DNA from: CAITWD01 sp963727285
Lineage (GTDB): Bacteria; Actinomycetota; Thermoleophilia; Miltoncostaeales; Miltoncostaeaceae
Direction of reading: 5' to 3'
Assembly (NCBI GenBank): GCA_963727285.1
Contig: CAVSFF010000009.1
Location: 372,001-436,000 of the forward strand
Length of the DNA: 64,000 nucleotides
Position numbers and translations under genes: made by a program. Every line of letters begins with the position of its first letter. The first letter of the stretch is position 1. Shown in pieces: positions 7,521 to 17,036 of the stretch. The notes under the pieces are model-generated. The model was not told the origin of the DNA. It worked only from the letters and a program-made list of their open reading frames with translations, and did no database searches.

Positions 7521-9776
7521 ATGGGGAGATTCGCGGACGAAGTCGCTTCGACCGATCGCTACATCAAGAGTGACCGGTTCAAGGGACTGATTCGCGCGTA
7601 TTCGGCCCGCCAGGTTGTTGAGCAGCGGGGAGTGATCCCGGCTGATTACACCTTGACGCGGAACGCTGCCGAACGCTTCTACGCACGCCTGCGGGAACTG
7701 TTTGCCGAGAGGAAGTCGATCACGACCTACGGGCCGTACTCGCCCGGCCAGGCCGTAGCGATGAAGCGCGCCGGGATCGAGGGGATCTACCTCGGCGGTT
7801 GGGCGACGTCCGCGAAGGGGTCGGCCGAAGAGGATCCGGGTCCGGACCTCGCCAGCTACCCGCTCAGCCAGGTGCCCACAGAGGCCGCCGGCCTCGTGCG
7901 CGCACTGCTGACCGCCGACCGCAACCAGCAGTTCGCGCGTGCGCGGATGAGCGAAGCCGAACGCAACGCGACTCCCGAAGTCGACTTCACCCCATTCATC
8001 ATCGCCGACGCCGACACCGGCCACGGCGGTGACGCCCACGTGCGCAACCTGGTCCGACGCTTCGTCGAGGTCGGCGTCCCCGGCTACCACATCGAGGACC
8101 AGAAGCCCGGCGTCAAGAAGTGCGGACACCAGGGCGGCAAGGTGCTGGTCTCCGAAGACGAGCAGATCAAGCGCGTCAACGCGGCCCGCTTCCAGCTCGA
8201 CATCATGGGCGTGCCCGGCATCATCGTGGCCCGCACCGACGCCGAAGCGGCGAACCTGCTGGACGGTTGCACCGATGACCGTGACCAGCCGTTCATCCTC
8301 GGCGCCACCAACACGAGCACGCCGCCGTACAAGACCGCCTATCTCGCCGTGCTGCGCCAGCTCTACAACGCCGGCGTGACCGACGTCAACGGCCATCTGA
8401 TCTACGCCATCACCGACGCCGAATACGCCGAAACCGACGCGTGGCTCGACAAGGTCGGCCTCACGGCGGAGATCGCCAGCGCAGCCAAGGCGCACCTGGC
8501 GGACCCGACGGCGCTGGTCGAGAAGACGCTCGACGCGGTTGCCGACAAGTTCATCCAGGCCTGGGAGTCGGATGCCGGGCTGGTGACCCTTGGCGACGCG
8601 GTTGCGGACCTCATGGCCTTCCGGGCCGAAGAGGGCGTGGACCTCGACTGGACCGTCGAGGAGTGGACCGAATTCGCCAAGACCGCATCCTGGTACACGG
8701 CCCGCAAGCAGGCGGCGGAGCTGGGCGTCAACCCGACCTGGGACCCCGAGCGCGCCAAGACGCCCGAGGGCTACTACCAGGTCCGGGGCGGCATCCCGTT
8801 CGCGATTGCCAAGTCGCTTGCGGTCGCGCCCTTCGCGGATCTGCTGTGGATGGAGACCAAGACGGCCGACATCGACGACGCCCGCGAGTTCGCGGAAGCG
8901 ATCCACGCGGTCTACCCAGAGAAGATGCTCGCCTACAACCTGTCCCCGTCGTTTAACTGGGACACGACCGGGATGACCGACGAGGAGATGCGCAAGTTCC
9001 CCGAGGAGCTCGGGAAGCTCGGCTTCGTCTTCAACTTCATCACCTACGGCGGCCACCAGATCGACGGTCTGGCGTCCGAGGAGTTCTCGACCGCACTGCG
9101 AGAGGACGGCATGCTGGCGCTTGCGCGTCTGCAGCGGAAGTTCCGCCTGGTCGAGTCCCCCTATCGGACTCCGCAGACCCTGGTCGGCGGCCCGCGGGCC
9201 GACGCCGCCCTCGACGCGACGTCCGGCCGGACCGCGACCACCAAGGCGATGGGTCAGGGCTCGACGCAGTTCCAGCACCTGGTCCAGACCGAGGTGCCGG
9301 TCAAGGTCCTCAGCGAGTGGCTCGAGGAGTGGCGCGCGTACTACGGCGTCGACGGCCCCTTGACCGTGGCGCTGCGCCCGAGCCGTGCCGGTTCGGAACT
9401 GCTCGAACTGAGCGTCCGCAACGCCGACAACGAGAAGGTCGCCAACATCGTGTTCAGCGCCATCCAGGACCGCCGTGGGCGGACCTTCCTGTCGGTGCGC
9501 GACCAGAACACCTTCGACGACCAGCTCAAGCGCAAGCGGCTCGCCACGCTGCTGCACCTGTACCTGATCCATCGGTACAAGGCCACGGCGATCCACTACC
9601 TCACGCCGACCGAGGACAATCACCTCCAGGCCGAGAGCATGGAGCGGCTCGGGATCTTCGCGTCGACCAACGACGAGATCGGCGAGATCATCGTCGCCGA
9701 GGTCAACGCCGACGTTGTCGCGGGCCTGGTCGCCCCCGGTAGCGACGCGCGAGCACGCCTGATCTCCAAGGCGTAA
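7521..9776 (+). CDS. aceA: isocitrate lyase, large ICL2 (AceA2) type
   Basis: 751 residues, close to the long actinobacterial AceA2 form and much longer than ordinary ICL (~430). The ATG at 7521 has GGGGG about 6 bases upstream. The catalytic loop is visible as KKCGHQGGKVLV (canonical KKCGH), with the upstream substrate/Mg site region IIADADTGHGG and VARTDAEAANL. The C-terminal ~150 residues (from about LVQTEVPVKVL) match the extra domain that in mycobacterial ICL2 binds acetyl- or propionyl-CoA and activates the enzyme. It cleaves isocitrate to glyoxylate and succinate (and by analogy methylisocitrate), allowing growth on acetate or fatty acids. It stands alone; malate synthase is not nearby. 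Confidence 0.95.
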   Translation: MGRFADEVASTDRYIKSDRFKGLIRAYSARQVVEQRGVIPADYTLTRNAAERFYARLRELFAERKSITTYGPYSPGQAVAMKRAGIEGIYLGGWATSAKGSAEEDPGPDLASYPLSQVPTEAAGLVRALLTADRNQQFARARMSEAERNATPEVDFTPFIIADADTGHGGDAHVRNLVRRFVEVGVPGYHIEDQKPGVKKCGHQGGKVLVSEDEQIKRVNAARFQLDIMGVPGIIVARTDAEAANLLDGCTDDRDQPFILGATNTSTPPYKTAYLAVLRQLYNAGVTDVNGHLIYAITDAEYAETDAWLDKVGLTAEIASAAKAHLADPTALVEKTLDAVADKFIQAWESDAGLVTLGDAVADLMAFRAEEGVDLDWTVEEWTEFAKTASWYTARKQAAELGVNPTWDPERAKTPEGYYQVRGGIPFAIAKSLAVAPFADLLWMETKTADIDDAREFAEAIHAVYPEKMLAYNLSPSFNWDTTGMTDEEMRKFPEELGKLGFVFNFITYGGHQIDGLASEEFSTALREDGMLALARLQRKFRLVESPYRTPQTLVGGPRADAALDATSGRTATTKAMGQGSTQFQHLVQTEVPVKVLSEWLEEWRAYYGVDGPLTVALRPSRAGSELLELSVRNADNEKVANIVFSAIQDRRGRTFLSVRDQNTFDDQLKRKRLATLLHLYLIHRYKATAIHYLTPTEDNHLQAESMERLGIFASTNDEIGEIIVAEVNADVVAGLVAPGSDARARLISKA

Positions 9777-9789
9777 GCACCACCCTCCG

Positions 9790-9807
9790 GGTGCCGGATC
9801 CGGCACC
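9790..9807. terminator. 18-base perfect palindrome after aceA, possible terminator
   Basis: GGTGCCGGATCCGGCACC lies 13 bases after the isocitrate lyase stop and is fully self-complementary. It could form a short hairpin that ends transcription, but there is no T run after it, so Rho-independent function is uncertain. The convergent DUF4232 gene ends about 175 bases further on. Confidence 0.4.
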
Positions 9808-9983
9808 GGCCTGGACCTCCACGGTTCAGGTCGGCGCCGGATCCGCCCCACGGTCCGCCGCCCGGCCCAGCGCCGAAGCACGCCGGACCGAACCCGATTC
9901 GTCACCCCGCAGGCCGGCGACACGCGTGGGCGGAGCGGCCTTCCCCGGGCGCCAGCCCGGCCCGAGGAAGACCGAAGTGCGGG

Positions 9984-11021
9984 CTACTTGACCGCCGTGA
10001 CGTGCAGGTACACCGGCCCGGCCGTGGCACACACGCTGCCGGAGAACGCGACGGTGGCCGACTGCGTCTGATTCGGCGGGTACACACGCAGTTTCGCCGC
10101 CGTCGCGGGGTGGCAGACCGAGGCGGTGTAATTTCCGACTTCGGCGACCTGCAGCGTGGAGGTCGCTGTCGCGCCGTTGGTCAGGCTGATCGTCGACGCC
10201 GCGTTCATGGGGTTGCGCCCGGCCGGACTCCCCAACTGGGCACCCGACGCGCTGACCGCCGACACTCCCGGGTAACCCGCGATCGTGCAGGTGTGGCCCG
10301 ACGTGTTGGTGAAGGTCAGCGGGTAGTAGATGCTGCCGGCGGCGCCGCTGCCGTTCGCCCCGAGCTTCACCGCAAGTCCCGACGTGGCGCAGGCAGTCGT
10401 CGTGGCGCCGCCGCCGCCGGAGCCCGACGACCCGGCGACCGTCACGGGTGAGACGGTCAGGTAGACCGGACCGGACTTCGCACACGCGTTGAACGAGAAG
10501 GTGATCCTGGTCGACGAGGTCTGGTTGGGCGCATAGACCCGCAGGCCGGTGGCTGTCGTCGGCTGGCATGTCGACGCGCTGTAGTTGCCCGCTTCGGTCA
10601 CCTGGAGGGTCGCCGTGGCGGTCTGGCCGGCGGCGAGGGTGACGGTCTTGGCGGCGGTCGTCGTGTTGCGGCCGGCCGCGCTGCCAAGCTGGGTTCCGGA
10701 GGCGTTGATCGCCGACACGCCCGGGTATCCGGCGATCGTGCACGATTGGCCCGACGTGTTGGTGAACTTCAGCGTGTAGTAGATGCTGCCGGCGGCGCCG
10801 CTACCGTTCGTGTTGAGGGTGACCGCAAGCCCGGACGGTGCACACGCGGGCGTCGATGCGGTCGTGCTCGTCGACGAGCTCGTCGTCCCGGTCTGGGCGG
10901 TCGTCGTGCTCGAGCTTGACGAGCTGCCCGATCCCCCACACGCGGCCAACAGCGGCACCAACACCGCGACTCCCACCAGGCATACGCCCGCGGCGCCGCC
11001 CCTGGTCATACGTCGACCCAT
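9984..11021 (-). CDS. lipoprotein with two tandem DUF4232 domains
   Basis: 345 residues from the ATG at 11021, with GAGGGGG 5 bases upstream; an ATG directly before it (11024) is the alternative. The signal peptide ends in the lipobox LLAAC, followed by a Gly/Ser/Thr-rich linker. Two repeats of ~135 residues follow, each with SGLAV..L..NGSGAAGSIYY, FTNTSG..CTIAGYPGVSA, a central Cys pair and a closing CA..GPVYL strand. These are hallmarks of the beta-sandwich DUF4232 family found on actinobacterial surfaces. The copies are clearly a tandem duplication. Ligand and role unknown. Confidence 0.9.
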   Translation of the reverse strand: MGRRMTRGGAAGVCLVGVAVLVPLLAACGGSGSSSSSSTTTAQTGTTSSSTSTTASTPACAPSGLAVTLNTNGSGAAGSIYYTLKFTNTSGQSCTIAGYPGVSAINASGTQLGSAAGRNTTTAAKTVTLAAGQTATATLQVTEAGNYSASTCQPTTATGLRVYAPNQTSSTRITFSFNACAKSGPVYLTVSPVTVAGSSGSGGGGATTTACATSGLAVKLGANGSGAAGSIYYPLTFTNTSGHTCTIAGYPGVSAVSASGAQLGSPAGRNPMNAASTISLTNGATATSTLQVAEVGNYTASVCHPATAAKLRVYPPNQTQSATVAFSGSVCATAGPVYLHVTAVK

Positions 11022-11366
11022 CATCGCCCCCTCGTCGTATGGCTGCGTCGGCACGGGACGCGCGTCCTGCCCGAGCCGATGTCGCGGCCGTGTCGGGACG
11101 TCTTCGCGCGTTGGGACTGCCATCCCTGCTTCCCCCACGACGGCAACTCGTCGTCGAGATCGCGCCCTGTCCGAATCTTGGCTGCCCGCCACGATCGCCC
11201 CAATCAAGGAGCACATCGAAGGTCGTGTGACTGGCGCGGCGTGCCGATGTACGTTGAACAGATAGCGGCGATCGGAATGTCGCCCATCCCGTCCGGTCCC
11301 ACGCATACGCTGGCATGGCAGGCACACCAGCGCAGACCTCGTCACCCCCCAGCAAAGGATCTACCA
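11022..11366. other. divergent intergenic region
   Basis: 345 bases between two divergently transcribed envelope-protein genes. No gene, hairpin or promoter hexamers that I can support. The last ~30 bases carry the AAAGGAT ribosome site of the rightward gene. Confidence 0.5.
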
Positions 11367-12011
11367 ATGAAGAAATCTGCAGAACGAATCGCCGCAGTCG
11401 TTGGCGCGGCCGCGCTGCTCGCGGTTGGCGTGGACGCGCTGTCCGTGGCGGCGACGGGCAAAGGACTCATCCTCGGTCGTGTGAACTCCGCCAACAAGAC
11501 GACCACGATCACGAATACCGGCTCGGGCGCAGTCCTGAACCTTCATACGAAGAAGTCCACGTCCCCGCCGCTGACGACCAATGGCACAGGCCAGGTCAAG
11601 AACCTGAACGCCTCACAGGTCGGCGGCCAGACGATCAAGGGGTTCGCCCGGACGGTCGCCAACGGCACGACAACGCAGCAGACGGCCTTGTCGCTCAACG
11701 GACTCAAGCTGACGTTGTCGTGCGGGACAAATGAGCCGACCGTCCAGGCCATCGCGGGCGTCTCGGGCTCACATATGAGAGGAACGAAGATCGGAATCGC
11801 TGCCACGCCCGCGGCGCTGGTGGGCACTTCGAATGCGACCGCGAACACGCCGGTGACCGTCTTCGCCCCCACGGATGTCCGGGGCAGTTTGGTCTTGCAC
11901 TACCTCACGACGTCCGGCCATCGCGTCGACGTCAACGCTGTGGTCGATGACACGCACACCATCAACAACTTCGACGGCTGCCTGCTCGAAGGCACTGCGA
12001 TCGCGGGCTAA
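11367..12011 (+). CDS. secreted protein with GTGQVKNLNASQVGG-type motif
   Basis: 214 residues; the ATG at 11367 has AAAGGAT 6 bases upstream. Residues 1-29 are a signal peptide (basic KKSAER, hydrophobic AAVVGAAALLAVGVDAL, AATG). The segment ILGRVNSANKTTTITNTGSG...PPLTTNGTGQVKNLNASQVGG recurs in many actinobacterial secreted proteins and resembles fibre-like trimerisation repeats. The rest is beta-rich with one Cys (LSCGTNEP) and another near the C-terminus (FDGCLLEG), which could form a disulphide. A perfect hairpin follows 9 bases after the stop. Function unknown; a surface or matrix role is inference. Confidence 0.75.
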   Translation: MKKSAERIAAVVGAAALLAVGVDALSVAATGKGLILGRVNSANKTTTITNTGSGAVLNLHTKKSTSPPLTTNGTGQVKNLNASQVGGQTIKGFARTVANGTTTQQTALSLNGLKLTLSCGTNEPTVQAIAGVSGSHMRGTKIGIAATPAALVGTSNATANTPVTVFAPTDVRGSLVLHYLTTSGHRVDVNAVVDDTHTINNFDGCLLEGTAIAG

Positions 12012-12421
12012 ATCGCCTCCTGCGCCAGCGAGCCAGTGTCGGCTCGCTGGCGCAGCTCGCCTGGCCCACGCGAGTTCGGATCCATCCTGGGTCCGCCGGC
12101 TCGGCAAATTGCCGGACTCGGTTCGGCGCCCCTGCGAATACCGGTGGAGCGAGTCGCAATCCGGCGGACGTACGTTCCGGCTCCACGTCACAAACGACCG
12201 GCCGCCTTCCGAGGGCAGGCACCGCCGCCCCGACGGTGCCTCAGCCGCTACACGGCTTGGTGACGGCATTCCCGTGTCCGTGCGATTCGTTGAAGTCCGC
12301 TGACGGAAGTGCCGCGGCGTCTTGATCGGATATCCGCGATCGACGTGTCGCATCCCTTCCGCGCCGCCTCGCGCGTGAGGGGTTCTCGATCGTCGTAAAG
12401 TCGTGCGAGTCGGACGACGGT
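12012..12421. other. intergenic region with terminator hairpin
   Basis: About 410 bases between convergent genes. A strong hairpin at 12021-12054 is listed separately. The remainder has weakly coding-looking open frames but no motif, start or ribosome site I can support. Confidence 0.5.
12021..12054 (+). terminator. 14-bp perfect stem hairpin after secreted protein gene
   Basis: Arms 12021-12034 (TGCGCCAGCGAGCC) and 12041-12054 (GGCTCGCTGGCGCA) pair perfectly around the 6-base loop AGTGTC, starting 9 bases after the stop. No T tract follows, so this is a strong-stem terminator of the type common in GC-rich actinobacteria. Confidence 0.7.
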
Positions 12422-12754
12422 CTATTGGTTCCCGATGGCGCGCCGCATCGCGCGCCATCGGGTCGGAAACACGCCGGAGACGGCACCGCCGCAGGCCGCG
12501 GCGAGGAGCCCCCACAACGGCGCCGTCCCGTAGAGCAGTACGAGTGGCCACCCGAGCACGGCAGCCATGAGCGCCGCCGTTCCCTGCACCGGCCTTGCCG
12601 GAGCCAAGCAGGCCGCAGCAGCGGCGATCCCGACAAACCACAGCAGCACGGCGGCGACCATCAGCAGCGCGAACGCCCCCGGGAACCCCAGAAGAGGAAC
12701 AGCCACCGCACCGACGATTCCGGCCGCGACGAGAATGGCCCCCAGCGTCCGCAT
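12422..12754 (-). CDS. small multi-pass membrane protein
   Basis: 110 residues from the ATG at 12754 (a GTG sits immediately before). Three or four hydrophobic stretches: LGAILVAAGIVGAVAVPLLG, ALLMVAAVLLWFVGIAAAAACLA, ALMAAVLGWPLVLLYG, LLAAACGGAVSG; a basic tail follows. No family recognised. Its ATG overlaps the reconstructed stop codon of the upstream metallophosphoesterase (TGATG), so the two genes are translationally coupled. Confidence 0.65.
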   Translation of the reverse strand: MRTLGAILVAAGIVGAVAVPLLGFPGAFALLMVAAVLLWFVGIAAAAACLAPARPVQGTAALMAAVLGWPLVLLYGTAPLWGLLAAACGGAVSGVFPTRWRAMRRAIGNQ

Positions 12755-13849
12755 CACGGGAGGACGACGCGGTCCCGAACACGGCCGGAGTCGTCGAGAA
12801 ACGCCATCGACACCGAGTTCGGACCGTCGTCGACGCGTAGGACGCCGTAGACCGCGAGCGACACGATCGCATCCGCCGATCGCGGCGTCAGGGCCTCGTC
12901 ACTGCTGCGCGGGTCCGCCGCCGGTCCCGACCGTCAGCAGCGGGACCCCGTCGACCACCCGGCGCTCGTACCGGTGCAGGTGCCCCGCGATCACCGCGGT
13001 CACGCGGCCGCGGGCGATGGCGAGGACCGGGTTGCCGGGTGACGGTGGCCTGTGGACCACGAGATAGGTGTGCCGCGCACCGGGAAGCGCGAGCGCCGTG
13101 CGCACAAATGCAACGTCCGCGCCGTCCATCTGCAATCCGAGCACGATGAACCGCACGGGGCCGTAACTGAACAGGTATCGGTTGCCACCGTTCGGCAACC
13201 CCAACGCGTCCGCAATCGCGCGGCCGCCGAAGTACGCCAGATCGTGCTCGCCCATGGTCGAGATGAACGGGCCCTGCGCGAGCAGGGCACGCATCGGGGC
13301 GAAGATGTTGTGGTCGAACAGCACAGGCGCCGACAGCAGATACGTGTTGTCGCCGGGGACCACCGTGAAGGCCGGTTCCTGGGCCGCGGCGACCCGGCCG
13401 ACTGCCCATTCGGCGGTTCCTCCGGCTCCGAAGTCACCGAACGCCGTAAAGCGCACGACCGCGCCCGGGTCGACGGGGGCCGTCGTGATCGTCCCGGACG
13501 CGCGGGCACTCCCGTCGACGACGGCAACCCACCCCTGGCGGGTGCCGGGCGTGAGTCCCGACAGGTTGCCGGTCTCGCTGGTGATCGTGCGCCCGGCGGG
13601 CGTGGTCGCGACGATCTGCACACGTTGTCCCGACGGGATCTGCCAACGCAAGGTCGCCGTCGTCGGGCCGATCGCCGTCACGTACGGCCCGCGGGTGAAC
13701 GGATCCGCCGGGGTCGGCAGGATGTACTGGATCCAAACGAAGATCACCGCGCCGACGAGGATCACCATGAAGCCGGCCGCGACCGACGTCGCGATCAGTG
13801 CGCGGCGCAGGCGTCGCTCACGTCGGGTCAACGGCGTCATGTCGGACAT
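12754..13849 (-). CDS. membrane-anchored calcineurin-like metallophosphoesterase with Fn3-like domain (frame change near 12901)
   Basis: Start taken at the ATG at 13849 (alternative 13840). Residues ~22-45 are a membrane anchor. A purple-acid-phosphatase-like Fn3 domain follows (ATLRWQIPSGQRVQIVATTP). Metal-binding motifs appear in order: FGDFG, VPGDNTY, MGEHDLAY (GEHD where GNHD/E is usual), VVHRPP, and GHLHRYERR. In the main frame the protein stops at ...GTGGGPAQQ. One base later a second frame continues as DEALTPRSADAIVSLAVYGV and ends exactly at TGATG over the next gene's start, so an extra T near 12901 likely truncates a ~364-residue enzyme. Extracytoplasmic phosphomonoester or diester hydrolysis is expected; substrate unknown. 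Confidence 0.85.
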
Positions 13850-14019
13850 CGGCACCGAGGCTAACACCCTCCGCCAACCGAATCGGTGCACCTGCGGGCC
13901 GACGACGACGGTGTCCGGAGGGGCCGCTTGACCCCGGGTCTGCGCTAGGTTCGTAGCAGCGTGGCCCTCGGGGTCGGGCCACCCGGGACGGTCCGTGGGG
14001 CCGGGAAGCGAGGGACGCA

Positions 14020-16083
14020 ATGCAGAGCTTTCCTCCGGAGCGCATCCGGAATGTCGCACTTGTCGGCCACGGCGGCACGGGCAAGACCACGCTCGCCGAA
14101 GCGCTGTTGTTCTGCGCGGGCGCGATCACCCGCCAGGGGCGCGTCGAAGACGGGACGACCACCACCGATTTCGAGCCGGAGGAAACCGAGCGCGGGATCT
14201 CACTGTCGCTGTCGCTGGCGAGCTTTGAATGGCACGACCACAAGATCAATCTCATCGACTGCCCCGGCTATGCGGACTTCGCCGGAGATGTCGCAGCCGC
14301 GCTGACCGTCGCCGATCTGGCGATCTTCGTCGTGAGCGCCGTCGAGGGCGTCGAGGTACAGACGCAGATGGCATGGCGCATGGCCGCCGAACGCGGTCTG
14401 CCGCGCATGATCTTCGTCAACAAACTCGATCGCGAACGCGCCAGCTTCGACCGCACCCTCGAGGACCTGCGGACGACCTTCGGCGCCGGCGTCGCGCCGC
14501 TGGAGTTGCCGGTCGGCGAGGAACATGCCTTCCGCGGCGTCGCCGACGTCCTGACGGACACGGCGATCACGTATGTCGACGGGTCGCCCACGACCGGACC
14601 GATTCCCGAAGAGATGGAATTCTCCGAACACGAGATCCACGACGCGATCGTCGAGGGCATCGTGGTCGCCGACGACGCACTGATGGAGCGGTACCTCGAA
14701 GGTGACATCCCCACCTTCGAGGAGCTCGAGGCGGCGCTTGCCGTGGGTGTCGCCGACGCCACCGTCTTTCCGGTGCTCTGCGGATCCGCGAGCGGCAACA
14801 TCGCCATCGATCGGCTTGCCAACTTCATCTGCGAAATCGGATCGTCGCCGGTCGACCGGCCCCCACTCGTCGCCGACGACGGTGACGGCTCCCGCGAGCT
14901 CGCAGTCGATCCTGCAGCCGACCCGGTGGCCTACGTATTCAAGACGGTCGCCGACCCGTATGTCGGCAAGCTGTCGCTGTTCAAGGTCTACTCCGGGACC
15001 GTCCGTCCCGATCTCGTTGTGACCAATCCGCGCACCCAGGCCGATGAGCGCCTCCACGCGCTGTTTACGCTGCGCGGCAAGGAGCACATCGACATCTCCG
15101 ACGTGCCCGCGGGCGACATCGCGGCGGTCGCGAAGCTGACCGACACGGCCACCGGCGACACCCTGGCCCCCAAAGGCGCGCAGGTCCGCATCACGGCGCC
15201 CGCCGTCCCCGACCCCGTCCTCTCGATTGCCATCAGCCCGAAGTCGAAGGGCGACGAGGACAAGCTCATGACGGCGCTCCGGCGTCTACAGGACGAAGAC
15301 CCCACGATCTGCGTGCGCCGCGACGACGAGGGCAAACAGACGGTGCTCTCGGGGATGGGTGAAACACACCTGCTGATCGTCGCCGAGCGGCTGCAGCGCA
15401 AGTTCGGCGTCGCCGTCGACACCGCGCCGGTGCGCGTGGCGTATCGGGAGACCGTCACGAAAGATGCCGACGCCGTCGGGCGCTACAAGAAGCAGACGGG
15501 CGGGCATGGGCAGTTCGGCGTCGCCGAGCTCCGCGTCGCCCCCGCCGAGCGCGGCGCGGGTTTTACCTTCGTCGACCGCATCGTCGGCGGCGCAATCCCG
15601 CGGCAGTTCATTCCGGCCGTGGAGAAGGGGGTCGCCGAGGCGATGGAGCAGGGCGGCCACTTCGGCTACCCGGTGGTGGACGTCACCGTCACCTGCGTCG
15701 ACGGCAAATACCATTCGGTCGACTCATCCGAGATGAGCTTCAAGATGGCCGGGTCGCTGGGCTTCCGCGAGGCGCTGGCCAAGGCCGAACCGGTCCTGCT
15801 CGAGCCGATCTCGTGGATCGAGGTGACCGTCCCGTCCGCATACCAGGGCGACGTCATGGGTGACCTGAACGCACGCCGGGGGCGCGTCCAGGGCACCGAG
15901 CCGGCCGGGGACGGCGAACACGTCATTCGCGCCCTCGTTCCGACCTCGGAGATCCTGCGGTACGCGATCGATCTGCGATCGATCACCGGCGGCTGGGGGC
16001 AATTCCGGACCGGCCATGACCACTACGACCTCATGCCGCAGCACGTTCGCGACAGGATTGCCACGGCCGCGGACGGGGCGTAG
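14020..16083 (+). CDS. elongation factor G-like translational GTPase (EF-G2/FusA2 family)
   Basis: 687 residues with all five EF-G domains in order. G1 is GHGGTGKTT, the switch I region is ETERGISLSL, G3 is DCPGYADF and G4 is NKLD. In true EF-G the G3 motif is DTPGHVDF, whose His activates water. Here the His is Tyr, as in mycobacterial FusA2, which binds GTP without ribosome-stimulated hydrolysis. The start has GAGGGACGCA just upstream. The C-terminal half retains the domain IV/V patterns (GGHGQFGVAE, YPVVDVTVTC, PTSEILRYAIDLRS, GWGQFRTGHDHYDLMP). The canonical fusA of the rpsL/rpsG operon is not in this window. Likely ribosome-associated, role unresolved. Confidence 0.9.
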   Translation: MQSFPPERIRNVALVGHGGTGKTTLAEALLFCAGAITRQGRVEDGTTTTDFEPEETERGISLSLSLASFEWHDHKINLIDCPGYADFAGDVAAALTVADLAIFVVSAVEGVEVQTQMAWRMAAERGLPRMIFVNKLDRERASFDRTLEDLRTTFGAGVAPLELPVGEEHAFRGVADVLTDTAITYVDGSPTTGPIPEEMEFSEHEIHDAIVEGIVVADDALMERYLEGDIPTFEELEAALAVGVADATVFPVLCGSASGNIAIDRLANFICEIGSSPVDRPPLVADDGDGSRELAVDPAADPVAYVFKTVADPYVGKLSLFKVYSGTVRPDLVVTNPRTQADERLHALFTLRGKEHIDISDVPAGDIAAVAKLTDTATGDTLAPKGAQVRITAPAVPDPVLSIAISPKSKGDEDKLMTALRRLQDEDPTICVRRDDEGKQTVLSGMGETHLLIVAERLQRKFGVAVDTAPVRVAYRETVTKDADAVGRYKKQTGGHGQFGVAELRVAPAERGAGFTFVDRIVGGAIPRQFIPAVEKGVAEAMEQGGHFGYPVVDVTVTCVDGKYHSVDSSEMSFKMAGSLGFREALAKAEPVLLEPISWIEVTVPSAYQGDVMGDLNARRGRVQGTEPAGDGEHVIRALVPTSEILRYAIDLRSITGGWGQFRTGHDHYDLMPQHVRDRIATAADGA

Positions 16084-16372
16084 CCGCCCGTCGCGCCAAC
16101 GGCTGTGCCTGGCCCCCGGGCTCACGGGCGGCGGATGCCGCGTGGCCCGCGCGGGGACGTCAGCGAGAGATTCGTTTCCGACTATTGAGGAATGCCCGAG
16201 GAACGCCGATACACGCGTCGGGGAGCGCAGGCGGGCACGTTCTTGGGGAGCGACCCGCCGGAGTGATCGCCAGCAGAAGCCAGCCGACCGGTTCGGCAAC
16301 TGCTGGCGATCATCTACCCCCCCGATCCGTCCCGCACCGCCGGGACGCACGCCGGCGGCGGCACACGCCCGG

Positions 16373-16855
16373 TCACCGCGTCGCATTGATCGCGTCGAGG
16401 ACGTCGCGAAGCCCACCCTGGGTTGAGGTGTCCAGCAAGTCGAGCAACGTCTCGACGTCGTTGAACGTCTTCTCGGATCTGGCGTCCGCGGCCGCGCTCT
16501 GGACCGCCTGACCGACCATGATGATCGACAGCAGCACGAGCTGGATAAACGTCTGCGCGATCCACGCCACGACGAGAATGAGACCCGGTTTGACGAGGAA
16601 GCCGGGAACGTCGGCTTTCGGCACGGCGCCGGCCTCCACGAGAATCGCAGGAAGGCTCGCGAGGGCGATGATGCAGAACAGATAGGCGCAGGCCATGGTC
16701 CCGACTCCCCGGGTCACAAGGACCGCGACCTTGGCATTGAAACCCTTGACCGCACGGAGTTCCGCGCGGACACCGCGCAGGTGCGGGCGCGTGAAATAGC
16801 TGCCCGTGTGGGCGTGTACCGGTCGTCCGCTGGTGGTGTTTCCGTAGCTCGGCAT
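16373..16855 (-). CDS. two-helix membrane protein of unknown function
   Basis: 160 residues from the ATG at 16855, with AAGGA about 5 bases upstream. The N-terminal ~45 residues are polar and basic. Two membrane helices follow (VGTMACAYLFCIIALASLPAIL and LILVVAWIAQTFIQLVLLSIIM). The C-terminus is a predicted cytoplasmic helical tail (SAAADARSEKTFNDVETLLDLLD). This layout resembles DUF1003-like small membrane proteins but no diagnostic motif is visible. A ~290-base gap with no gene separates it from EF-G2. Confidence 0.75.
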   Translation of the reverse strand: MPSYGNTTSGRPVHAHTGSYFTRPHLRGVRAELRAVKGFNAKVAVLVTRGVGTMACAYLFCIIALASLPAILVEAGAVPKADVPGFLVKPGLILVVAWIAQTFIQLVLLSIIMVGQAVQSAAADARSEKTFNDVETLLDLLDTSTQGGLRDVLDAINATR

Positions 16856-17036
16856 GGCGTCCTTGGCTGAGGATGTCCGTTGACGGTGGTTGGGGCGCAC
16901 ATGCCGCCTGCGGCGCGGGACCCCGTCCCAGTGTCGCCCACCATCCGGACGCGCGCGCGATCTCGCTCCGCCCGCGCCGCACGAGCGCGGTCCGCCGCCA
17001 TCCGCGAGTTTGCCGGCGGCAATGATGGCCCGCCGA

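Noticed and set aside
7131..9923. 930-codon open frame antisense to isocitrate lyase
   Set aside because: It is the complement of a strongly conserved gene in GC-rich DNA. Composition is Arg/Gly/Val-rich with no motifs.
16084..16132. 9-base inverted repeat GCCGCCCGT/ACGGGCGGC after EF-G2 as terminator
   Set aside because: Arms are separated by 31 bases and no T run follows; too weak to list as a feature.
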